A stretch of DNA of 64,000 bases from Phaseolus vulgaris (GCF_000499845.2 NC_023750.2:29251652-29315651), one strand, 5' to 3'; counted from the stretch's first letter, positions 36,000-47,965 are shown. Notes: generated by a model not told the origin, from the sequence alone. Program-made: numbers and translations.

Positions 36000-37071
36000 T
36001 GTTCTTCATCTATTCCGTCTTCCAAAACTCTAGTACTCTGGAAACTTTTTCATGAGCGACTTCCTACAGATCAACATATTCAGAATAAGGGTTTGCATAT
36101 ATGTTATATGTGTTCGCTTTGTGAAAAGCAAGAGGAATCTATTCAACATCTATTTTTTGAATGTTCTAACGCATTGCATATTTGGAGTTGGGTACGACAA
36201 ATTTTTCTTACTTCTCATTTCTCTAATAAGGATGATCTACTTTCTTTTATTAAGAGTGATGGTAGTCCTTTGGTTAAATTGATTAAGCTTGCGGTGATAA
36301 CCTTTTCTATATGGATGATATGGCGTATGAGGAATTATGCTAGATTTCAGGATAAGATTGGGGTTTCTAAGGCTATTTCGATAATTAAAGATTTAACTTG
36401 TCTAGTGGGAAATTCGTCTAAAGCTTCAATGAAGAATGATATGTTGGACTTCAACGTGATTAAGTTTTTCGGTATTAAGACTCGTAGTGTTTCGTGGGAG
36501 TATGAGAGAATTTATTGGTGCTTTTTCAGCGTTTCTTGAAGTTCAAACTGCTTTGGTTGCTGAGTTTTATGGAGTTATACATGCTATGGAGGAAGCTCAA
36601 AAATGGGACTTACTAATGTCTGGCTTGAATGTGTTATGCCTTGGTTTGTGCTGCGTTTACTGCTAGGACTAATGTTCCGTGGATGCTTCAGAATCGATGA
36701 ATACTTGTCTTAATTTTTGTGGGACAATTAGGTTTAGGGTAACTCATATTTTTCGTGAAGGGAATGCGTGTGCTGATAAGTTGGCTAATTTAGGATTTAT
36801 TCATAGAAATCATTTCATTGGTATAATAGACTCCCAGCTAGTCTGTTCTTAGAATTCTTTATGAATAGGTATAATCTACCTATGTATCGTTTGTGTTAAC
36901 ATATGGGTTTTGGTCTAGTCCTCCCATATTTTTGTATTTTCTTTCTTTTTTCTTTTTTTAATAATATTTTTTTTCATGTGATGGCAGATGATTGTTGTTA
37001 CTTGAGGTGTCAGGTTAGCTGAGATGTCAAGTTGTATAGTGATGCCTAACACAAAAACTTTATAAAAAAAA
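36000..37071 (+). mobile_element. 5'-truncated LINE with 11-bp TSD
   Basis: The plus-strand 3' end of the same LINE family as 33,333-35,329. It ends in a poly-A run (37,064-37,073) and is flanked by AACAATATAAA (35,989-35,999 and 37,072-37,082). It starts abruptly within the RT zinc-binding region, as expected of 5' truncation. Confidence 0.88.
36040..36890 (+). pseudogene. LINE zf-RVT and RNase H fragment
   Basis: The frame 36,093-36,539 carries the zinc-binding region that follows plant LINE reverse transcriptases: CSLCEKQEESIQHLFFEC, with the C-x2-C...H-x4-C spacing, then WSWVRQIF and IWMIWRMRN. After a frameshift near 36,540 the RNase H C-terminus follows (ARTNVPWML, FREGNACADKLANLGF). 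The RT itself is absent because of the 5' truncation. Non-functional. Confidence 0.85.
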
Positions 37072-37082
37072 AACAATATAAA

Positions 37083-37315
37083 ATGTGATATAAAAAACTG
37101 TAATGAGTATCTATTTAAAAAAGATAATGTATTAATTTCCAATATTTTTGAATAATAAAAAAAAACGGTCCTTTATTTATTATATATTGTGATGCATTTG
37201 AAATAAAAACGCCACGCACGCACGCAGTCTGATCTGAACATCGTGCAGTTTCTTCACTAAATCTAACCTTTGACCCTTACAATACCCATTTCATTGAACC
37301 TTCTTCCCAGTCTCT
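37083..37315. other. Upstream region of the SAUR gene
   Basis: AT-rich DNA turns into a more balanced promoter region. It includes the CACGCACGCACGCAG run at 37,211-37,225. No known auxin-response element (TGTCTC) was noticed on the plus strand. Confidence 0.4.
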
Positions 37316-37323
37316 TATAAATA
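37316..37323 (+). promoter_or_regulatory. TATA box of the SAUR gene
   Basis: TATAAATA lies 282 bases before the ATG, in a C/T-rich context that continues as a pyrimidine-rich leader (37,360-37,500). The position fits a core promoter with a long 5' UTR. Confidence 0.6.
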
Positions 37324-37597
37324 TCCCCAATTCCTGCGCCAACTTCATTGGACGACGCTTCTCTTTCCCTTCCCAAATACCTTTCAACTCTTCACTTCTC
37401 CCTAAACTCAATTTCCATAACACACTTTTTCATCACCACCATGCAAACATAACCACATCCCTCTCGCATTCTTCGCCCTTCTCATCGTTCTCATTCACCC
37501 AATCCTCTTCTATAACTCCACATTGCTTACAAACCTAAACGAAAGGGACTTCATATACACAGATTTGTGATCAACGGTCGCTTGCTTTTCGTGGATC

Positions 37598-38106
37598 ATG
37601 CAGTTCAGGCTAGGCAAGCGCGTAATCTGTGTCGCCAAATGGGTCTTCCGGCGGGTCAGAATCCGACCCAACAGATATTACCGCCTCGGATCCACCTCTC
37701 CTTCGCACAATCGTACTTATAATCCATCACGAAGCTTCTCACGTGGGGGACAAGTTGAAGAGAGGAGCCAAGTCTCTCTGCAAGAAATCCCGGGTCGGGT
37801 CCGTTTGCGAGAGTGCTCCGGCGGTGCCCAAGGGCACTTGGCGGTTTACGTGGCGGAGGATGACGGCGAGTGTCGCCGGGTTTTGGTACCGGTGATTTAC
37901 TTCAACACCTCTCTTCAGGGGTTGTTAATGGAGGCGGGAAGGAATTCGGGTTCCAGCACCCCGGTGGGATCACGATTCCGTGCCGACTCACCGAGTTTGA
38001 ACGGGTCAAAACCCGGATCGCGTCCGGGTCGGGTTCACGCGGGAGAACCGGAGATTGGGGCGGCGGCAATATTCTTGACTACTGTTTTGAGGCGACGGGA
38101 TTTTGA
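37598..38106 (+). pseudogene. SAUR36-like auxin-responsive gene, frame broken
   Basis: Small auxin up RNA proteins inhibit PP2C.D phosphatases and so promote cell expansion. Signatures appear in three frames: N-terminal LGKRVI and AKWVFRRVRIRPNRYYRLG (frame from ATG 37,598), then KLKRGAKSLCKKS and SAPAVPKG, then HLAVYV and RRVLVPVIYFN, then EFGFQHPGGITIPC and EFERVKTRI, ending at TGA 38,104-38,106. This is the intronless SAUR core in order, with the long basic N-terminus of the SAUR36 group. About seven single-base losses explain the frame changes (near 37,725, 37,747, 37,833, three in 37,905-37,922, and 37,937), each possible as a shortened C or G run. It may be a working gene with consensus errors, or a recent pseudogene. 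Assignment to SAUR is firm; SAUR36 is likely. Confidence 0.88.
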
Positions 38107-38693
38107 TGAATTACTAATTTACGATGATGACGATAAAGAGTTATGTTTTTTGGGTTAAATTAGGTTGCAGTTAATGTGTTTGGTTTCTTTTGTTCGGAAT
38201 TTCTCGGGGTGGTGTAGTGCTCTGGTTGTTTGGTATTTTTTTATTGGAAAGATTTGAACATAAAGTAGAGTTAGGGATACCATATGTATAGATTAAATTC
38301 TCACACTATCATCTCAAGAAATGACTTTTATTTTTTGAATTATAACTTTAAGGCATTTGAATTTTGAACTCTTACCATAACCAAAAAACAATTATTTATC
38401 ATTGTTGTCTTCACATTGACATTAAGATATTGATATGTGGTGGCATTTTAATAGTAAAAAGAAAATAAATAAATATAAGAGGGTGAGAATTGAGGTTGAG
38501 AGAGTTCATTGTCCGAAATTAAGCACTAGAGAGGAATTTGGCACACCATTTGTGGTTTAATGGAGCAGGGAAGAAAAAACAGTTTTCAGATGTTACATAA
38601 ACCAGACCGCAGCGTTTCCGCTCCCAAACTGTCCCTTTCAAACTTCTCAAGTACCTAACCATAATTATATATTTATATTTAATTTAGATTATA
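38107..38693. other. Downstream region of the SAUR gene
   Basis: Single-copy-looking AT-rich DNA, presumably the 3' UTR and terminator of the SAUR gene at its start. Nothing else recognised. Confidence 0.4.
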
Positions 38694-38698
38694 TTTTC

Positions 38699-39161
38699 TG
38701 TTCTTGAACGGGTGTTGGCCTAGAGACCGATTGCTCTGCTCCTTTTTTGGTTCGTCGTTGTCACTCTCAACTTCTTGCTTTGCTTTCCTTTTCTCGGTCG
38801 TCTGGTCTCACGGGCTGGTATAATACCTGCAGAAAACACTCCGACGATCAAGTTAGTCAGGGTGTCCAACACTCGATTCTCAGATTATGTAGATAATGAC
38901 GTACCTGGTTATTGGAATCTGTGTTATTTATATTACCTTAATGGACCTTTGTTGGTGGGTCGGATTAGGAGGTTGGTTCATGTTTAAGATTGTGCTAAAC
39001 AACTCTTAGTTAAGGATTAACCATGTTGACTTGGTCACCCATGACTCGTCGTCATGGGGTCGGTCGGTCATGTGTCGTCGCGTGACCTCCTTATCGTGAT
39101 CGAGTGGTTAGGTGGTCCGAGCGTTGGCCGACTTAGTGAGTCGTCCGGTCGTACCAGTACA
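38699..39161 (-). mobile_element. Solo LTR of the Tat-like family
   Basis: 463 bp; the plus strand starts TGTTCTTGAACGGG and ends GTACCAGTACA, the same termini as 18,559-19,015 read on the same strand. The perfect TSD TTTTC lies at 38,694-38,698 and 39,162-39,166. No internal region is present, so it arose by LTR-LTR recombination. It lies about 0.6 kb downstream of the SAUR stop codon. Confidence 0.92.
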
Positions 39162-39166
39162 TTTTC

Positions 39167-39828
39167 TATAACAGTTAAATGTTTTTTTACATAAATTATT
39201 CTTCTGTTTTACTTTAACTATATTTTTAAAAAATTTAACAATTTGGTTCTGGTAGCTGTATATGTTTCATTACATTTTCTTATCTTCTTTTCTATTTTTC
39301 TTTTTCATTTCTATTTATCTTCTCTTTTTTTAATTTTTTTCATAAATAAATACTACTAGCTAAAAAATAGTAAAATATAAAACCTTTCAATAGATTAAAA
39401 TTTGACTTGAAATATTTTTTATTGTAAAATCTATCTATTCTTAATTGTTTCGCTCTAAAATGTAAGTATTTTTAACTTTTACTACTTTGATAAGGCAATA
39501 AATATTATCTTCTCTACTAATTCGTTTATTGTTTAAAGATGTTTCTTTAAGTTTTTAGGAGTCTTGCTGTATTACTTTAACCTGAGTGAAATACTTGAAA
39601 AACTTCAAAACAACTTGAATATTGTCATAATGCTTGAATAAAACTATTAATTTTATAATCTAAATTTTTTTACAATATTAGTTCATCAGTTCCACCTTAA
39701 CATTATTGTTTGAGGATGAATATATGTATAATTTAACAAATTCTAGCAACATCATACATCACCTTAGTTTTAGTTTTAACAATTGAGTAACCACATTATT
39801 GTATCACTGAAAACACTTACAATTTTTA
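39167..39828. other. AT-rich intergenic DNA
   Basis: Nothing recognisable; several long T runs (39,290-39,340). Confidence 0.45.
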
Positions 39829-40030
39829 CACTAAAAAAAATAGTATTATCTACGGATTTTTACCCACAGATATGAATCCATAGGTAAATTTAATATTACC
39901 TACAAACTATTATCCACAGATCTTATTCTCTATCAACTTTTACCCATAAATCTCTATTACTTACCAATTATTATCCACAAATCTCTATTACCTACAAACT
40001 ATCACTAACGAATATTTATTACCTACCAAC
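39829..40030. repeat. CACTA-like terminus with subterminal repeats
   Basis: Starts CACTAAAAAAAATAG. At least five diverged units of ATTACCTACAAACTATTATC and ATCCACAAATCTCT follow to about 40,030. CACTA elements carry such subterminal arrays; no transposase or matching far end was found. Confidence 0.45.
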
Positions 40031-41430
40031 TATTATCATAATAATTATATACATAATATCAAAAATATTATTATACCATGAATAATTATAAAAGCATAAT
40101 TAATATTCATAAATAACAATAATAAATAATATAATCATAACTAATAAGTATACATATTATTAATAATATTATATAACAATACAAATAATATAATTAGGAT
40201 TATATTAATAATAAATATATGAATAATGTTATTAATTTTTATTTTATTAATTATATTAATATTAATAGTCATACTAATAAGTTTAATAATAATCATAACA
40301 TGAAAACAAAATTTGACTTGTATAATGGTTAAAACTTCTTTGAAAATTTTTTAAGAAATTTGGCTTCGAGTCTCACTTTAGAGAGAATTAGAAATTCTAA
40401 AAAATAAAATTTATAATAAAATAAATAATGAACTATTATAACCTATTTTATAAACTTTTCCTTTTTTTTTATCTATTTAAAAGTTATACTCAAGAAAATA
40501 TTAAACCTTATAATACTTTGCTATCTTTTAATAAACACTAATATCAATTAAATTTACTAAGTTGTATTTTTTAACACTTTTTAGTGTATTTGTTTTTAAT
40601 AGTTATTTATTCAAAAATTATTTTTTGGTAGTTTTAATCTTATCTCTTAATTATTGAGTCTAGTTATTGATATTTTTATTTTTTAATAAAGTTTAGTTGA
40701 TACCAAAACGCGTGATAAAAAAGGGTTAAAAAGTATATTATTAATATTATTGTATTTTTAACATATACTTTACTATTGATGAAAATTTATTAAAAGATAT
40801 CAATAATGAATGAAACACATTTATAACAAAAATATATTTGAAAGTGGTGATAAAAAAAATGCATTGATTTGGTTTCTTTTTATTCTATATTTGATTCGAT
40901 ACGAAATTAAGGGATTCAAATCCACTTGGTGCAGCTAAAAGTCAAGGATCAAGGAGGCTGAAAAGGACTAAAAGAAAAGTGCCCAAATTTATTTTAATTA
41001 TTTACCAAGTCCATGAAAATGAAGTTTATTGTAGTTACTTTAACTTTTTTTTTCTTGTAGGCTAAATTATTAATTTAATCTTTTATCTTTTTAATTAAAT
41101 TTAGTATTTAATATTTTTAAAAACCAAAATAAACATTTGCTTGATACTTACTCTTCTAATTAGAAAAACAGCCATTTAAAGAAGATAAAAGCAGAATCAT
41201 TTAATTATGAACCCAATAATAAATTGAAAATTTTATGTTAGGAAAACAAAACAAAGACCCCAAAAACTAGTAGCTATGTCTTGAACACATTCCTTTTCTG
41301 TAAAACATGTTTTCTTTTTCCCTAAAAATGTTTATGCATCAATTTGTTTGAAGAGAACCTAATTATAGTATTATAAATAACAAAGATGTTATGTTTGTCA
41401 CTTAAGACAAAAAAAAAAAAACTAACACGA
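40031..41430. other. AT-rich intergenic DNA
   Basis: No gene seen. A degenerate tRNA-like box pair lies at 40,321-40,372. Confidence 0.4.
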
Positions 41431-41745
41431 TTGTTAACATATTTAGTTTTTCTGTTTTAAATTATTGTATTTTGTTTGTTTGACCCAACTTTTCTTTTCT
41501 GTTTAAGTTAGGTTTTAGTCTTTTTTTTATATATACACCGTGTATTTTACTCTCTAATACACAAGTAAATAAGAATTTCTTTTGTATTTTCTTTTCTCTG
41601 CTTTTCTCTCTTTTATGCTTAAGTCATTATCTCTTTTTCATTTGCAATTAGGGTTCATCAGAACTTTCCTTTCTCTATTGTGATTTCGTGCACTCCATTT
41701 GATGCACCTCATCAGACAGAATATTCATCTTCATTAACTGTAATA
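41431..41745 (+). repeat. LTR-like leader (possible copia LTR remnant)
   Basis: A TATATATAC box near 41,530 is followed by CTCTAATACACAAGTAAATAAG and a pyrimidine-rich leader that ends directly at a TGGTATCAGAG primer-site motif. This layout is typical of a copia LTR 3' half. The left end cannot be set with confidence. Confidence 0.4.
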
Positions 41746-41994
41746 TGGTATCAGAGACATTTTGTTCCTATCCTAACGAGTATTGTTGGGTTTATCAGGC
41801 CACCACCCATAATATGTTATCCCACGCACGAGCTGCTGTCACTCTCAGGCGCGAGGGGGGTGTGTTGGAGATCCCACATTGACTAGAGATGAGGACAATT
41901 CATTGTATATAAGTGGGTGCAAACCTCACCCCATGACCCGGTTTTATGGAGTTGAGTTAGACTTAAAGTCCACTTCGTAATATGGTATCAGAGC
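41746..41994 (+). mobile_element. TRIM-like unit: PBS, short internal region, LTR, PBS
   Basis: TGGTATCAGAG (41,746) is followed by about 105 bp of non-coding internal DNA ending in the purine tract GCGAGGGGGG, then a 122-bp LTR (41,861-41,982, TGTGTTGGAGATCCCAC...), then a second TGGTATCAGAGC (41,983). The LTR and internal region match the split TRIM of 51,082-63,056. PBS-LTR-PBS order suggests a tandem or recombined copy. Confidence 0.65.
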
Positions 41995-44900
41995 AAGGTT
42001 TTCGTTATTTCTTGACTATTTTTTATGATTACTCGCGTTATACTTGAGTTATTTTGCTGCATAACAAATCTGAAGTGTGTCAGCACATCATTAACTTCAC
42101 TTTTTTCGTTCAAAATCATTTCAAAACAGAAAAACTAACAATATGAGTAATTACATTTATAAATTAAGATGGTAGATAAGAAATTAGTATAGAAAATTAC
42201 TTTTTAATATAAAATTTAATAGAAATTATATTAATTTTATATCAAAATATTAAATATCATATAAATGAAAGTAGTATTTTATTTAACTAGACAAAGCAAT
42301 AAAACTAATCATGTATTTTCCTTTTCTCTTGTTTGAATTGAACTATGTAAAGTGTGAAAGTGGAATAAGTGGAAAAAATGGAATGAAAAGAGAAATATAT
42401 TTTATTTACTATTAAAAAATTATTTTATTATAAACATCAATAAAATATTAACATTTTTATTTGACATAATGTAAATAATAATATTTATAATATAATAAAT
42501 TCCATAGTACAAATAATTAGTTAGTTCTTTAAATATAATCAATTATACAATATTTTTTGTGTGTTTAAGGGATTTATTTTTGTTATATGTTTTTGCCTTT
42601 TTAAATACGATTGTTCTCTTGTTTCTATTGCTTGGCTGAATTGAATAATTTATTAATCTTTATCTCAAATTTGACATTATATATGAGTTGGAACACTCAA
42701 AATGCTCTATTTTATTTAATTATTCTTTATCAATACAAGATTTTTATGTAAATGTTTTAATATTTATGTGGAAAATTATCGACTGACTTTTTATGTATTT
42801 ATTAATTATCTTCTTTTTTGTTTTTTTTTTCCTTTTTCCTTTTACTTTTACCCTAAATTAGTAGAACCACACATGAGCTTAATGATAACTCAAAAGGATG
42901 GGTCAAAATATGGAATAGTTTTAAAGGTGAAACTAACCCCATTAATAAAACCATATTATTTGAGATCTATATGTTGCATTCTAAGTAGGATGATTGTTCC
43001 ACTTGAAGAGGTTGAGTGCAAGACAAAGTAACAATAGAGCCATCTTATTGGATGATTAAAAAAGAATAGTAAGCACTCTTTTAGAAACTAGGAATACCTC
43101 ATAGTTAGTGGTGTAGCAAGTAAGAAAATTCCCAACAACTTCAACCTATATGAATCCTTTTTTCTTTCAACTTATGGGTTCTGAATTTATTATTTTCCCT
43201 CTTTTCATTTAATTTACTCCATTTATTATTAAAAACATCACCTTTATTCCTTACTTTACAAAATTGAATAATCAACATTACTCTTTCTGTTTAATTTACA
43301 CAAGCTACTTTAATGATCTCTCATAAACATATATTAATTTCATGCTTTGTTGACTAATTAACTTTGTTAAAATCAATGAAAAATAATAATGTTGACTTGA
43401 TTTTTAAAATTAAGAATTTTTAATTCTCTCTTATTTTATTTATCTTTTTCAAAGTTTGAAGTAATATTAATTACTCTTTTTATCAGTAATATTACACACA
43501 CATATATATTAGAAATAAAATATGAAATCATCTAATTAATTTATTAAGATAAAAAATTATATTTCTCGATTTGTAAATAAAAATCTTATAAAATGAAAAA
43601 CAAACGAGAGAGTAATAAATATACTAAATTGAAAAAGTTAAAGAAAAAAAGAAAAAATCAATTTAGTCTTAAATTAAATAGAAATAAAAATGTTTGGCAT
43701 TAGGAAAAATATGGAAATAATTGCAAGGATTTACATTAGAAGTAAGTTAGTAATTAGGTATTTTCATATTTGAGTGTCCTTATTCATTTCCACATCAGAA
43801 GCTCTTAATTTAGTTTGGCATATGATTTTTTCCACATCAACCACTAGCTAGTGGATCTAGTCACCCTCACGTATGAATCTGCTTACTATTTCTAAATTTC
43901 AAGTAATCAAATTTCTAGATAACTTAATTAGCTGTTTTCAACTAATCAGTTCCAAAGTAGAAGTAAATGTCGTCACATAATTAATTCACCCTTTAATCCA
44001 CATTGTTAAGCCACCCTTAGAGACTAACCAATATATTAAGAATAAACCAAATCATGTCATATTATAATTTTAAAGAATTAAATATATTTTTCATCCTATA
44101 TTTTTTAAGTGAATATGTTTTTCATACGTGTAATAAAAAAATTATTAGAATGAATCGTTGTTAGTATTTCTTTATGTGGCAACAAAATGTTTTTCAGGAT
44201 AGATTAAGAATGTTAAAATATTTTATTTTGACTCATCGCTAACATAGATGTAATGATATTATAATATAATTCACACCGTAAATTCGTTTGTTAAAAAAAA
44301 AACACGGATAAAGATCTATTCTAATAATATTTTTATTACAAGTACCTGAGAGGTTTAAAGTTTAGATTAAAGATAAAAACTAATTTCATATGTTATAATA
44401 CATGGAAAAAAAACATATTTAATCCAATTTTAAAAGATTTTTTTTATAGGGAAAACAAAATTTGTAGTATTCCATTAATTTTTTTTATAACTTATAAAAA
44501 GATATAGAAATTTCAATGAATTATTTCATGTCACTTTTTGTAGGATATATAATACTATCCCTATCAAGCAGTTACACCTAAACCATGAAACTTTCATATA
44601 CTATTTTTTTTAGTTGCTAAACTTTTGTTTTTTCTATTACATATAATTTTTTTCTTTTTGTTTTAGACATTAATATAAATTATTTGATATCCTTTTTTAG
44701 TGTTACGATATAGCAAATATAACTTTAAATCTATTGTTTAATACATCAATAGGAACAAGATGATGTTCAAACTATAATGTAGGAAGACATAAAGTTATAA
44801 TTAATTACATATTAAAAATTGTATTGATTTTTATTTTTTTATCTATATTTTTTTTATTATATTGTATGGATCTCATAATTTTACATGATTTCTTGAAGTT

Positions 44901-46749
44901 TATGAAGCTTTTCGAATATTATCTATTTAAATATTTTAAATTTTTACTACATAAATATATTAAAATTTAGTCCCTAAAATTTTAAATAATATTTTTAACT
45001 CCATAAAATGATACATCTTACATATAGTCATTTTTTTTTTCAAACGAATCTCTCTCACAAACATTATATAGGTGGACATTTTCTTCTAACTTAAACTTTG
45101 TTGCATTCTAAAAAATAACAGATTGAACTCTAACCATTTTGGTTAAGTGATGTAAATTTTTCTGCCTTAATATAAGTGTATGAATTAAGTAAAAGTGATA
45201 ATTATATTTAATGTATCTTAGACTTTAATTTATTTAATTATGTGTTTGAAATTTTGTGAGTAGTTGTAAATTTTATTTGAGGGTGAGAATATATTTAAGT
45301 ACGATTATTAAATGGAACTGGACTTGTTTTGGACTTGAATAGAAAATAGATAGGATGAGAAGGGTGAGGTTATTAAAGAGTAGGGCTGCAAATAGAAATT
45401 TATCCAAGACTATAACAGATCATTTCTTCATTTTTCTTTTTTTCCTTAACTCTTCTTCTTTCTCTCAAAATCCATAAACTCAAATGTCCTCTCTCTTTCA
45501 TTCCTTTCCCTAACTTCTATATCTGCACAAGAACATTACTTATGATAAAACTTGGTAAACTTCATTTTTTTCCTTTCCAAAATTTGATTTCATTTTTTTT
45601 TAATTCATGAATGGAAGAATTTTGTAGAGTAAGAAATTTCGAGTTTAACTTTTAGGGTGTTCTTTGGCTAGAGTTTTCATATTTAAAGTAATTTAGAGGT
45701 TCTCTAGGTGCTTTTGAGTCATCCTCTCTTTCTTGTTGTAATTCTTAAGAGTACAAGAAAAAGATTAAAGTAAAATAAACTATCTTCTTAATTTGAGGTA
45801 GATAAGTTAGCTTGCATGTGAAAAATTGAGAAGTGGTGAAGTGAACTTGTGTTGATGAGAGCTTTTCTACTGTATATCAATGACATTGTTTTTATTTTAC
45901 GATACTTTGAATTTTTGTGTGAACCAACTTTTTTTATGTGAAGAATAAATATACAATTTCAAAATAGTTGTTGGATTTCTTGGATTAAATAGGACGTGTT
46001 GTTGATTTATGCCATTTAATTTGTTTTGTGACATATGAATAAGTTTTGGATACTATGGTATGAGAGCATATTGGATGAATTTATAAAAATACTTTAAATG
46101 TCGTTTTTTACATAAATAAGAAAAAAATGTTATGTTAACTTGATAATTCATAATTTGAATTAATGTTTATGAATGTCAAATTTTGGCAAATAGGAACATT
46201 CTCAAATTGATAAAGTTAGAAAGTTTTACTTAAATTAGTTGATGGAATGATACTATTGTGCTACAATTTTGGTTTTGAATGGTCATTAATTTGATTTTAT
46301 ATTTTAAAATGTTGGTACTGGGAATTGTAATTGGTTTGGGAACAATGTGATACAAGGACACAAAATGTGTCTAATTAGTCGTGAAGATAGCAAACATAAA
46401 AAATACACATGTAGTATTTTTATATAAAATTATGAATGTTAATTTTTTATATAAAATATCACATACTTTTTAAAAGTACACTCATAGACTATATCACAAT
46501 ACTTAAGGCAAAGGTAAATGTGAACTAAATTTTCAAACTTTTAAAACATGTCACACTTATGATAGGAGATTAATTACAACTATTTTACAAAAATTAATGC
46601 AAGAACTTATTTAAGGTTTATATCCTAATTTATATGATTTATATATCCTAATTTATATGATTTATATTATCATTAAAGTTAGGATATATTATTTCCTTAA
46701 CAAGTTCATGTACATAATGTATTGCATTCACAATACTATCTCAAATATT
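41995..46749. other. AT-rich intergenic DNA
   Basis: About 4.7 kb with no gene, RNA or well-bounded element that I can support. The longest frame (42,768-43,031, 87 codons) has no motif. The stretch 45,300-45,750 has a leader-like C/T-rich character, but no coding follows. Confidence 0.45.
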
Positions 46750-47965
46750 TGATGACTTTTTACGGCAAGTGTACTGTGTGGTCAGAAGTAATAATTTGTT
46801 TGTAAGGACGGATATCGAACTCATAAAGAACAGTTGAATAATCAAGTAAAAAATTCACTAAATATAAAACAGAATTATAAAAGTTTTGTTGGGATTTGTT
46901 ATGCTGACAAGGATTAACAAGAAAACAAGTCAAAGAGTTGTTGCTTTAATTGGAAAAATAGGGATTGAGTTTCATCTTTCTCACTCTTTTGTATATTGAT
47001 TAGCATGACAATATTGTGCTTTTTGGATATTGATGTCCGTATAAAAATCATTTATATCGATTCCTCGCATATAAAATTATTAAGATGCTTCCTAAATATC
47101 GATTCCTTGCATATTTATAAAAACAATTTATCCTTAAGATAAGAAGTTGATAGGAAATAACATTTCAAATCTATTCCTATCATTCAAATATGTTAAGCAT
47201 TATCGTTTAGGTTAGAACCTTAGAAGTACTTTCCAGTTAAATCTAAGATTCTAGATCATGGTAAACCAAGCATTACAAACAAAACAATAACACCAATAAT
47301 CAATTAAGAACAAAATATCGTTTTTAAATATCACCTCAATACATAAGAGTTTGAACAGATTATTCCCAATCCCAAAGGGTAGAATTAGCCACACATGATG
47401 ACTATTACACGCACGCAGGGAGAGCATGAAAAGAAGATCCATGATATTTCTCCTTGACGACTGTCTCCTCTAATGCTTCTCACACCTCCTATTCTCCCAA
47501 TTAGGTACAATTCACTCAATGATGTTTTCCCCTCAATCTTACATACTAGGGTTGTGCCTCAAGCCCCCTATTTAACCTAATTTGTTTGGACTTAAGTTGA
47601 TTCTCGCTCAAGCGAGTAAAATGTAAATGACCAATGTTGTTGAAGCAATCTCGCTCAAGCGAGAATGAGCTCCCTTGAGCAAGATGCTCTGATGCTGAGT
47701 TGGGCTTTTGTGAGCTTGGTGCGTGTCGGGGCCTTCCAACTTTCCCTTTTTAGCTTATATTATTCTCCTTTTTCCCAAACATCTCCTTTCTTCCATAAAA
47801 TCCTGAAATTAACACAAAATTTGGGAATAAATCATTTTTATTCAAATAAAAATCACAAAATATGTAAAAAGGTATAAATTCATAAATTAGGGGTTATTTT
47901 AGCAATTAATACTCATAAATGCCTATATTTTAATATGAAATATTACTGAAATTTGACACTTATCA
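46750..47965 (-). mobile_element. Solo LTR of the gag-protease-only element family
   Basis: 1,216 bp with the same termini (minus strand TGATAAGTGTC... to ...GTCATCA) and general sequence as the LTRs at 10,086 and 16,088. The flanks ATATT (46,745-46,749) and ATATC (47,966-47,970) are a TSD with one mismatch. It differs by two segments: one around 47,400-47,460 and one around 47,590-47,720 that holds two CTCGCTCAAGCGAG palindromes. Confidence 0.88.

Noticed and set aside
37598..38158. A single 186-residue protein covering the SAUR region
   Set aside because: The frame is open but only parts of it are SAUR; the conserved core moves between three frames, so this open frame is not the real product.
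40910..40935. GGATTCAAATCC as part of a tRNA gene
   Set aside because: Only a T-arm-like piece; no acceptor, D or anticodon arms fit around it.
42768..43031. An 87-residue hypothetical gene
   Set aside because: Composition is AT-driven, the N-terminal half is Phe-rich by T runs, and no domain is visible.
46051..46064. A primer-site-like TGGTATGAGAGC suggesting another LTR element
   Set aside because: One mismatch to the tRNA-Met site, no LTR ends or partner and no internal coding after it.
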